Part shown: positions 1 to 4,389 of the stretch, piece by piece
How positions within the stretch are numbered: the stretch's first letter is position 1
Layout of the letters: the number at the start of each line of letters is the position of its first letter
Source of the DNA: CAZZDA01 sp964652585
GTDB taxonomy: Bacteria > Patescibacteriota > Patescibacteriia > UBA1544
Length of the DNA stretch: 5,005 nt
NCBI GenBank assembly: GCA_964652585.1
Contig: CAZZDA010000064.1
Location: forward strand, 1-5,005
Direction: 5' to 3'
Translations under genes and position numbers: made by a program
Notes under the pieces: generated by a model
Seen by the model: the letters and a program-made list of their open reading frames with translations, nothing else
Told to the model about the DNA's origin: nothing
The model's database searches: none

Positions 1-711
1 ATCTAAAAGCCACTTTTCTAGCCCTTCTATGTTTATGTCTTTTGGCTCTCGGTCAAGCAACTTCATACCTTTATCTGAAAGCATTGCTTGCACTAATTTA
101 AACGCAACCCCTACAGCCGCCAAATTTTTGAAAGGATATGTTTCTTCCGGTATTATGGGATTCAAAATTGCATACGCATCCGGCAATAATTCCGGGGCAT
201 GGTGATGGTCAACGATAATACTCTCTATATCAAGTTCATTTGCGCGTGCTATTGCTTCATTACTGCTAATACCGCAATCCGCGGTAATAAGAAGCTTTAC
301 GCCATTTTCAGAAAGTTTTTCCACTGTTTCGATTTTTAAGCCATACCCTTCTTTTTCCCTATCCGGTAAATACACATCAATTTCCGCCCCCAGTTCTCGT
401 AAAACGGATATAAGAACCACTGATGAGCAAACGCCATCCGCGTCATAATCGCCATGTACTACAATTTTTTCTTTCTGTTGTATGGCGCGCGCTATACGCT
501 TCACTGCCTTTTCCATATCTCGAAACAAAAACGGATCATGCATATCACGCGCATAATCCGTGCTCAAAAATCTCTCAACATCTTCTAATTCTACAAGGTC
601 TCGATTATAAAGCAGCTGTGTCAACGGTTTCGGATATTCCAAGAAAAGCTGCGCCACTTCTTCGGGCACAGCTTCCGCCACTTTCCATTCTTTTTGCTGA
701 TCCTGTTTCAC
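1..711 (-). CDS. recJ: Single-stranded-DNA-specific exonuclease RecJ, N-terminal part (3' end beyond window)
   Basis: RecJ degrades single-stranded DNA 5'->3' in recombinational and mismatch repair in the cytoplasm. The 237 codons seen contain the N-terminal part of the DHH phosphoesterase core: HGDYDADG (residues 86-93, metal-binding DxD), TADCGISSNEA (about 143-153) and the signature DHHHAPELLP (168-177), followed by NP and the LAAVGVAFKL helix typical of RecJ (LAGVGVAFKL in many homologues). The frame is open to base 1 with no break, so the rest of the protein, including the DHHA1 and OB domains, lies outside. The start chosen is GTG at 709-711: an in-frame stop lies at 739-741, there is no ATG between them, and the GTG sits one base after the stop of a small upstream ORF. 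This suggests translational coupling; no SD sequence is visible. An ATT codon at 718-720 is a less likely start. Identity is firm; the exact start is moderately sure. Confidence 0.95.
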   Translation of the reverse strand, partial: MKQDQQKEWKVAEAVPEEVAQLFLEYPKPLTQLLYNRDLVELEDVERFLSTDYARDMHDPFLFRDMEKAVKRIARAIQQKEKIVVHGDYDADGVCSSVVLISVLRELGAEIDVYLPDREKEGYGLKIETVEKLSENGVKLLITADCGISSNEAIARANELDIESIIVDHHHAPELLPDAYAILNPIIPEETYPFKNLAAVGVAFKLVQAMLSDKGMKLLDREPKDINIEGLEKWLLD

Positions 712-712
712 T

Positions 713-826
713 TTAAAAATATGTTGCGGGACCCAAGGTCAACAACACCATCATCAACACCATAATAGCGGCAAAAACCGTCCATGCGATCTTTAACGCT
801 TTTCTTTTTTTACTTAGCCTTGCCAT
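713..826 (-). CDS. Small single-span membrane protein, 37 residues, upstream of recJ
   Basis: This short ORF is not recognised as a named family. It starts at ATG (824-826) and ends at TAA (713-715). It has a strongly basic N-terminus (MARLSKKRKALK) and one hydrophobic helix at about residues 13-31 (IAWTVFAAIMVLMMVLLTL), ending GPATYF. That is a textbook N-in single-pass membrane protein. The stop codon is one base from the recJ GTG, so translation of the two is probably coupled. A TAATAT box ends 8 nt before the ATG, which would give a leaderless transcript. There is no SD sequence. The tight coupling and the clear charge-then-hydrophobic layout argue that it is real despite its size. Its role could be to set recJ translation, to act as a membrane peptide in its own right, or both; the sequence does not decide. 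Confidence 0.65.
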   Translation of the reverse strand: MARLSKKRKALKIAWTVFAAIMVLMMVLLTLGPATYF

Positions 827-834
827 AGAAATAG

Positions 835-840
835 ATATTA
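835..840 (-). promoter_or_regulatory. Possible -10 box (TAATAT) for the 37-residue ORF and recJ
   Basis: On the minus strand TAATAT lies in the 37-nt gap between the 162-residue gene and the small ORF, ending 8 nt before the ATG. No good -35 hexamer is seen at 16-18 nt (AGTATA at best), and there is no TG extension. This is a weak call, supported mainly by having the same geometry as the lepA promoter. Confidence 0.35.
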
Positions 841-863
841 AAAGTCAGAATTAGTGATATACT

Positions 864-1352
864 CTATTCAATCCGTTCCACTTTTGCTCCTTGCTCACAA
901 TCAAGAATAATTCCGATCTCAGGAATTGTTCTTACAATAATACCAGAAACAAACACCCTATCTTCCATAAAAATGTTTTCGCCTACACATCCTCTATCCA
1001 AAATTCTCACACCTCCTAGATTTTTCACAGGACTATTGTCAAGCGAAATAAGAAGTTCTGGAGGGGGTATGGAAGGATCACCGGGATCAGCGCCACCAAT
1101 ATCTGCTAGAATCTGATTCACGGTGCCGGTCGCATACAACATATCTCCTTCCGTTAGATAGTACAGAGGTTTTTCGTTATTCATTGTTGTAATAGAGCTT
1201 TTCGGAATACCAATCACCTCTTCAAAAGGTGGTCTGACTTTTTCTAGATTGATTTGCATATTAGTTGTGGTATTTATTTTGTACACACTAAATAACAAAA
1301 TAACAACGACTACAATACCTATAATAAAAAATTGTTTTTTTATATGCGTCAT
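864..1352 (-). CDS. Membrane-anchored extracytoplasmic protein of unknown function, 162 residues
   Basis: I do not recognise this family. Residues 1-7 are short and basic, residues 8-24 (FFIIGIVVVVILLFSVY) form one uninterrupted transmembrane helix, and the remaining 138 residues would lie outside the membrane. No signal-peptidase or lipobox cleavage motif follows the helix, so it is probably a membrane anchor. The outer part is rich in short beta-like segments (GDMLYATGTV, LLISLDN, DRVFVSGIIVRTI, IGIILDC), compatible with a small beta-barrel such as an OB fold, though this is only an impression. A Gly/Asp/Pro-rich loop lies at about 86-98. Cys122 and Cys152 are the only cysteines and could form a disulfide. 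The gene sits 87 nt downstream of lepA and 37 nt upstream of the small membrane ORF, all on the same strand. No SD sequence precedes the ATG; a TATTAT box lies about 20 nt upstream of it. Confidence 0.85.
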   Translation of the reverse strand: MTHIKKQFFIIGIVVVVILLFSVYKINTTTNMQINLEKVRPPFEEVIGIPKSSITTMNNEKPLYYLTEGDMLYATGTVNQILADIGGADPGDPSIPPPELLISLDNSPVKNLGGVRILDRGCVGENIFMEDRVFVSGIIVRTIPEIGIILDCEQGAKVERIE

Positions 1353-1372
1353 ATTATTTTTTTAAGCTTTTC

Positions 1373-1378
1373 ATAATA
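1373..1378 (-). promoter_or_regulatory. Possible -10 box (TATTAT) upstream of the 162-residue gene
   Basis: TATTAT on the minus strand ends 20 nt before the ATG of the membrane-anchored protein. A start site 6-8 nt downstream would leave a leader of roughly 12-15 nt. No convincing -35 element is visible at the proper distance (ATTTCC at 17 nt). No terminator hairpin is seen between lepA and this gene, so read-through from lepA is equally possible. Confidence 0.3.
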
Positions 1379-1439
1379 CGAGATGTTGTAAGTAGGGAAA
1401 TAGGAGGTTAGACAAATGCATGCATCGCACTCCTTGCTC

Positions 1440-3227
1440 TTACTTCTTCAAAACCGCTAAAAATGCTTCGTTTGGAATATCTACTTTCCCCAACCCCATT
1501 GCCATCATTTTCTTTTTGCCCTTCTTCTGTTTTTCCAACAATTTTCTCTTACGCGTCACATCACCTCCATAGAGCTTTGCCGTAACGTCTTTTCGCATGG
1601 CGGAAATTCTTTCACCTGCAATAATTTTTCCACCGATCGCCGCCTGTAGTTTTATAACAAATTGCGTACGAGGAATTTTTTCCTTAAGAATATGCACTAT
1701 ATGCTTGCCCGTTTGATACGCGTCATCACGATAGGTAATGACCGCCAAGGCTTCTACCGGCTCTTCCGCAACCAATACATCAATGCGTACCACATCCACT
1801 TTCTTATAACCGGCAAAATCGTAATTGAGCGACGCATAGCCCGAAGAAACACTTTTCAGTTTATCATAAAAATCTGTTATGAGCGAGGTGAGAGGCAGTG
1901 TATAGTGCAATACAATCAAAGTTTCATCAAGATATTCCGTATTTTTGAGCTCCCCCCGCTTGTCGGCACAGAGCTGTAGCACATTCCCCATATAAGTAGT
2001 AGGTACCACAATATCAACGGTCATAAGCGGTTCTTGTACGCTTTCTATATGATTGGGATCCGGAAGATCTAGAGGGCTTTTAATAAGCTGCTCCGATCCA
2101 TTGGAAAGCGTTACCCTGTATCCTACCGATGGTACCGTGATCATCACTTCCAAACCATATTCGCGGCTAATGCGCTCTTGTACGATCTCTAAATGTAATA
2201 GCCCTAAAAAACCGCAGCGAAACCCAAAGCCAAGCGCCTTTGATTGTTCCGGCTCATAAGTCAATGACGCGTCGTTCAGCTTGAGTTTTTCCATAGCATC
2301 CCGCAGGCGCGCGAAATCATTCCCCTCTTTTGGAAACACGCCCGCAAACACCATAGGCTTCACTTCCTGATAGTCAGAGAGCGGCTCTGTTTCTTTTGCA
2401 TGATCCGTATGAGCAATAGTATCACCCACACGACACTCCGTGACATTTTTGAGTCCTGTGATCACGTAACCTATCATACCTGCTTCAAGCACTGTGCTGC
2501 TTTTCATTTTTGGCGTATAGATGCCTACGTCTAAAACTTCACTGGTCACTTTCGTACCAAGTAGAGTAATAGCATCACCTTTACGCACTGCGCCATCAAC
2601 AACTCGTACCTCCGCTATCACACCTTTATAGGTGTCAAAGTTAGAATCAAAAATAAGCGCGCGTGTTTTCATAGTTTCTATTGTTTTTGGTTTCGGAACA
2701 CGAGCGACTACCTCCTTTAAAACCTCTTCTACTCCTTTACCGCTCTTTGCAGATACGAGCAATACCTCTTCCGGCGTACAACCTAGTACCTTTACCACTT
2801 CATTACGCACTTTATCCACATCAGCATTTGGAAGATCAATTTTATTAAGCACCGGAATGATAGTAAGACCCTGTTCAAGTGCCAAGTAGAGATTTGCAAG
2901 GGTTTGAGCTTGAATGCCTTGTGATGCGTCAACCAAAAGCACCGCGCCCTCAACTGCCGCAAGAGACCGCGATACTTCATACGAAAAATCCACATGCCCC
3001 GGTGTATCAATAAGATTGAGAATATGATTTTCATATTCCATCCTCACGGGCTGCAGTTTTATGGTAATACCTCGCTCGCGCTCCAAGTCCATACTATCTA
3101 AAAGCTGTTCTTTCATCTCGCGCTTGGTTACCGTACCGGTTACCTCCATCATCCTGTCCGCCAACGTACTCTTTCCATGATCAATATGGGCGATAATACA
3201 AAAATTACGTATATTTTTTTGTTGCAT
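1440..3227 (-). CDS. lepA: Elongation factor 4 (ribosomal back-translocase GTPase LepA/EF4)
   Basis: LepA is a ribosome-binding translational GTPase related to EF-G, implicated in back-translocation, initiation and ribosome assembly under stress. The 595-residue product matches the usual length of about 600. Counted from MQQKNIRNF, the G domain shows G1 AHIDHGKS (13-20), switch I with RERGITIKLQ (50-59), G3 DTPGH (74-78, with the catalytic-type His78), G4 NKID (128-131) and G5 SAK (159-161). Further on are the EF-G-like region GFRCGFLGLLHLEIVQERI and the LepA-specific C-terminus with RKRKLLEKQKKGKKKM and EAFLAVLKK. The start chosen is ATG at 3225-3227, since family members begin MxxxxIRNFxIIAHIDHGKS. 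An in-frame TTG at 3255-3257 would add ten cysteine-rich residues, but it overlaps a strong -10 box and is rejected. There is no SD sequence. It is divergent from the exported pair at 3469-4213. Confidence 0.98.
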   Translation of the reverse strand: MQQKNIRNFCIIAHIDHGKSTLADRMMEVTGTVTKREMKEQLLDSMDLERERGITIKLQPVRMEYENHILNLIDTPGHVDFSYEVSRSLAAVEGAVLLVDASQGIQAQTLANLYLALEQGLTIIPVLNKIDLPNADVDKVRNEVVKVLGCTPEEVLLVSAKSGKGVEEVLKEVVARVPKPKTIETMKTRALIFDSNFDTYKGVIAEVRVVDGAVRKGDAITLLGTKVTSEVLDVGIYTPKMKSSTVLEAGMIGYVITGLKNVTECRVGDTIAHTDHAKETEPLSDYQEVKPMVFAGVFPKEGNDFARLRDAMEKLKLNDASLTYEPEQSKALGFGFRCGFLGLLHLEIVQERISREYGLEVMITVPSVGYRVTLSNGSEQLIKSPLDLPDPNHIESVQEPLMTVDIVVPTTYMGNVLQLCADKRGELKNTEYLDETLIVLHYTLPLTSLITDFYDKLKSVSSGYASLNYDFAGYKKVDVVRIDVLVAEEPVEALAVITYRDDAYQTGKHIVHILKEKIPRTQFVIKLQAAIGGKIIAGERISAMRKDVTAKLYGGDVTRKRKLLEKQKKGKKKMMAMGLGKVDIPNEAFLAVLKK

Positions 3228-3236
3228 AACTTCGTC

Positions 3237-3245
3237 ATTATAGCA
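3237..3245 (-). promoter_or_regulatory. Extended -10 promoter of lepA (TGCTATAAT)
   Basis: The minus strand reads TGCTATAAT, a perfect -10 hexamer with the TGn extension, ending 9 nt before the lepA ATG. No good -35 is present at 16-18 nt (ATGGTC), which is normal for extended -10 promoters. Transcription from this box would begin within about 0-3 nt of the start codon, giving an essentially leaderless lepA mRNA, in agreement with the lack of an SD sequence. Confidence 0.65.
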
Positions 3246-3282
3246 AAAACAGCACAAAAGACCATAGCTGTGGACAATCTAC

Positions 3283-3310
3283 TTGACAATCATTCTCAAA
3301 ATGGTATATT
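3283..3310 (+). promoter_or_regulatory. Promoter of the plus-strand exported pair
   Basis: A perfect -35 TTGACA (3283-3288) is followed after 16 nt by TATATT (3305-3310), preceded by TGG, which makes an extended -10. Expected start is near 3317, leaving a leader of about 150 nt with no ATG before the gene at 3469. It is the best sigma-70-type promoter in the window and points away from lepA. A palindrome overlapping the -35 and spacer suggests repression. Confidence 0.7.
3284..3298. promoter_or_regulatory. Candidate Fur-family operator overlapping the promoter
   Basis: TGACAATCATTCTCA is a 7-1-7 inverted repeat with a single mismatched pair (TGACAAT against TGAGAAT). It agrees at 13 of 15 positions with the classical Fur box core TGATAATCATTATCA. 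It begins one base inside the -35 hexamer and fills much of the spacer, the usual place for a repressor to block RNA polymerase. Fur, Zur, PerR and Mur share similar operators, so the metal cannot be told from the site. No regulator gene is in the window. Confidence 0.45.
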
Positions 3311-3316
3311 TAATTT

Positions 3317-3468
3317 GGATATTTGGGTTTTTTCCAATTGTTTTTGCTTAGGTAAAACCTACTAAAAATATCACCGCATCTTCAACAAGTACATTAACAA
3401 CCGTACATACCTACCAACGCACCGTTCGGTGCAAATCATACAACCCTATATTCCTTGGGAGGAATACA
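3317..3468 (+). promoter_or_regulatory. Long 5' leader with three small hairpins
   Basis: The inferred untranslated leader of the exported pair holds three small inverted repeats. They are TAGGT-AAA-ACCTA (3349-3361), GCACC-GTTC-GGTGC (3419-3432) and TATTCCT-TGGG-AGGAATA (3449-3466). The last encloses the SD sequence. The stretch between the first two (about 3362-3418) is A/C-rich and poor in G, so it is probably unstructured. No ATG occurs in the leader. It does not resemble a riboswitch class that I recognise. Confidence 0.4.
3449..3466 (+). promoter_or_regulatory. Hairpin enclosing the Shine-Dalgarno sequence of the 187-residue gene
   Basis: A perfect 7-bp stem with a four-base loop (TATTCCT TGGG AGGAATA) contains the SD sequence GGGAGG (3457-3462), which lies 6 nt before the ATG at 3469. 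Half of the SD is in the stem and half in the loop. The fold could hide the ribosome-binding site and make translation conditional. The SD itself is strong, unlike the minus-strand genes here, which have none. Confidence 0.5.
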
Positions 3469-4032
3469 ATGCCGGCAAAAAGAGTTGTTTGTGATGGTGT
3501 GGTCAGCGCTGCTTTTGGAGCACTGGTTCTTGTTTCTGTAGGAAATAATGGGTGTGTATATGCACCACGCGCCGACGTTATCGAAAATCTCTATCGTGGT
3601 GTAGAGCCACTAGGTATTCATGAGGGTAGCAGACCCAGTACACAGTTCCTGCGCCATCCGCATACACTCATCGGTCTCTTCTATCCTGAAGCAAAGTCGT
3701 TCTACTTCAAAGCTCTAGACCAAAAGGCGCATACACTCTCCGCAGAGCAAGTAATAGCGTACGCTACGCAAGTTGCTAAAGAAGAAATCCGACCATCTAT
3801 CATACGATTTCTCACTGAACAACGAGACAACCGACCTGTCGACACCACCATCACTATCCACTACCAAGGTCACGTCATTGAAATAACCTACGCGGTTTAT
3901 CTGCGCGACATACCACCCGAAAGGAGAGAACAAGATGAAGAACAAATTCCGTCTCTTGTCCCGACTCCTAGGGACGCTCCTGCTTCTTTCAACCCTCGCA
4001 ATTACCCTGCGGTCATCTACAGCACTCGCTGA
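3469..4032 (+). CDS. Predicted exported protein of unknown function, 187 residues
   Basis: I do not recognise this protein. The N-terminus has a basic start (MPAKR), a hydrophobic stretch at about 11-25 (VVSAAFGALVLVSVG) and a possible signal-peptidase I site after VYA (30-32). Cys29 lacks a proper lipobox (NNGC), so a lipoprotein is unlikely. The body is mixed alpha/beta-like, with RHPHTLIGLF, a probable helix SAEQVIAYATQVAKEEIRPSI split over two short segments, and beta-like TTITIHYQGHVIEITYAVYL. A charged linker (PPERREQDEEQ) follows, then a proline-rich tail. The last 33 codons overlap the start of the next gene in another frame, and the tail may simply be read-through of that gene's signal-peptide region. 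The start is ATG, 6 nt after the SD sequence GGGAGG; no other ATG or GTG extends the frame upstream. First gene of a two-gene operon under a Fur-like operator. Confidence 0.75.
   Translation: MPAKRVVCDGVVSAAFGALVLVSVGNNGCVYAPRADVIENLYRGVEPLGIHEGSRPSTQFLRHPHTLIGLFYPEAKSFYFKALDQKAHTLSAEQVIAYATQVAKEEIRPSIIRFLTEQRDNRPVDTTITIHYQGHVIEITYAVYLRDIPPERREQDEEQIPSLVPTPRDAPASFNPRNYPAVIYSTR
3921..3926 (+). promoter_or_regulatory. Shine-Dalgarno sequence of the 92-residue exported protein
   Basis: AAGGAG lies 8 nt before the ATG at 3935, inside the coding region of the preceding gene. It decides the start and supports independent initiation despite the long overlap. Confidence 0.7.
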
Positions 4033-4213
4033 CCATCACGACACTCACCAGCCGGTCCTCTGGACTGAATTCGCCAGCGCTTTTCATGAGCACGCACGAA
4101 CTGCCGAAAAGCTTTTTGCGGAAGCAGATCCAGCACCACCGGGGTACATGAACGTCGTCAATGACGATGGAAAGCTGGAGGTGGCACCAATCCCACAAAT
4201 TGCTTCTTACTGA
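3935..4213 (+). CDS. Small secreted histidine-rich protein of unknown function, 92 residues
   Basis: No named family is recognised. The first 32 residues are a classic Sec signal peptide: basic MKNKFRLLSR, a leucine-rich core (LLGTLLLLSTLAITL) and an ALA cleavage motif before Asp33. The mature chain of about 60 residues begins DHHDTH and continues through a likely helix with FHEHARTAEKLFAEA. Five histidines (34, 35, 38, 51, 53) plus Asp33, Asp36, Glu45 and Glu52 fall within its first 21 residues, which could bind a divalent metal. The C-terminus (DDGKLEVAPIPQIASY) is short and extended-looking. No LPXTG or membrane anchor is present, so the product should be released or periplasmic/cell-surface. 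It overlaps the previous gene by 98 nt in the +1 frame and is followed by a terminator. G+C at 4021-4140 is clearly higher (roughly 58%) than in neighbouring genes. The signal peptide makes this frame the convincing one in the overlap. Confidence 0.8.
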   Translation: MKNKFRLLSRLLGTLLLLSTLAITLRSSTALADHHDTHQPVLWTEFASAFHEHARTAEKLFAEADPAPPGYMNVVNDDGKLEVAPIPQIASY

Positions 4214-4238
4214 GAAGCTCTCACGCTCTTTCCCTTAC

Positions 4239-4270
4239 AGCCCAACGCTTTACGCCGCGGGCTCTTTTTT
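4239..4270 (+). terminator. Rho-independent terminator of the exported pair
   Basis: AGCCC (4239-4243) pairs with GGGCT (4259-4263) across a 15-nt loop and is followed by CTTTTTT and ATTTT. The stem is GC-rich with a clear T tract, 25 nt after the stop codon. A smaller TGAGA-AGC-TCTCA hairpin (4211-4223) starts at the stop codon itself. Confidence 0.65.
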
Positions 4271-4297
4271 ATTTTAAAAAATTTTCTCTCAACACTC

Positions 4298-4326
4298 TTT
4301 TGTCCAACACTCGGTGTTGGACAAAA
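4298..4326. repeat. Perfect 13-bp palindromic hairpin, loop TCG
   Basis: TTTTGTCCAACAC and GTGTTGGACAAAA are exact reverse complements around TCG. The T run is on the 5' arm and the A run on the 3' arm, on both strands. This is the opposite of a bidirectional terminator, where T follows the stem. It is therefore better seen as a palindromic repeat or protein-binding site than as a terminator. Confidence 0.7.
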
Positions 4327-4335
4327 TATACAACT

Positions 4336-4375
4336 AAAAAATAACTGTATTAATCACCGCATTAATACAGTTATT
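4336..4375 (-). terminator. Rho-independent terminator of ackA (15-bp perfect stem)
   Basis: Read on the minus strand, AATAACTGTATTAAT and ATTAATACAGTTATT pair perfectly over 15 bp around a six-base loop (GCGGTG), and the 3' arm runs straight into TTTT. The stem (4340-4375) begins 14 nt after the ackA stop codon. It is AT-rich but long, and the T tract is good in this direction only. Confidence 0.65.
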
Positions 4376-4389
4376 CCTGCTGAGAGAAT

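Larger units (their letters stand above)
4284..4388. repeat. Outer inverted repeat enclosing two hairpins (three-way-junction-like element)
   Basis: TTCTCTCA (4284-4291) is the exact reverse complement of TGAGAGAA (4381-4388). With two mismatches the match extends by three bases on the outer side (ATTTTCTCTCA against TGAGAGAATTT). Between the arms lie two separate perfect hairpins, at 4298-4326 and 4340-4375. Folded as RNA or single-stranded DNA, this gives a closed three-way junction occupying almost the whole space between the plus-strand terminator and the ackA stop codon. It could be a small mobile palindromic element with terminal inverted repeats, a structured 3' end or a small RNA. No target-site duplication is evident. 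Confidence 0.45.

Noticed and set aside
423..716. 97-codon plus-strand ORF
   Set aside because: It lies wholly opposite recJ, which carries the DYDADG and DHH motifs in its own frame; this is a shadow.
1416..1425. Ten-base palindrome ATGCATGCAT just after lepA
   Set aside because: It is a short alternating repeat with no stem-loop geometry and no T tract; it does not act as a terminator and has no partner elsewhere in the window.
1402..1460. Plus-strand AGGAGG followed 8 nt later by ATG, giving a 14-codon ORF antisense to the end of lepA
   Set aside because: The peptide is very short and runs into lepA on the other strand, and no convincing promoter precedes it. The SD-like run is probably chance.
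3228..3257. Ten-residue N-terminal extension of LepA from a TTG codon
   Set aside because: It overlaps the extended -10 box, encodes a cysteine-rich stretch absent from the family, and LepA proteins start at the MxxxxIRNF position.
3262..3273. Imperfect palindrome CCATAGCTGTGG near the lepA -35 region
   Set aside because: Short, with a mismatch, and built on a common AGCT centre; not distinguishable from chance.
3273..3291. Direct repeat GACAATC at 12-bp spacing beside the plus-strand promoter
   Set aside because: Only two 7-base copies, one of them part of the -35 and palindrome; too little to call a regulator site or an iteron.
3177..3365. 62-codon plus-strand ORF spanning the lepA start and the divergent promoters
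   Set aside because: It covers the lepA start, the lepA promoter and the plus-strand promoter and has no SD sequence; the residues look like translated regulatory DNA.
3352..3468. Possible upstream extension of the 187-residue protein (frame open back to a stop at 3349-3351)
   Set aside because: No ATG, GTG or TTG start with an SD sequence in this stretch; the Thr/Ser-rich translation reflects A/C-rich leader DNA, while ATG 3469 has a strong SD sequence.
3481..3560. Lipoprotein signal with Cys29 in the 187-residue protein
   Set aside because: The residues before Cys29 (GNNG) do not fit a lipobox; a VYA signal-peptidase I site or an uncleaved anchor fits better.
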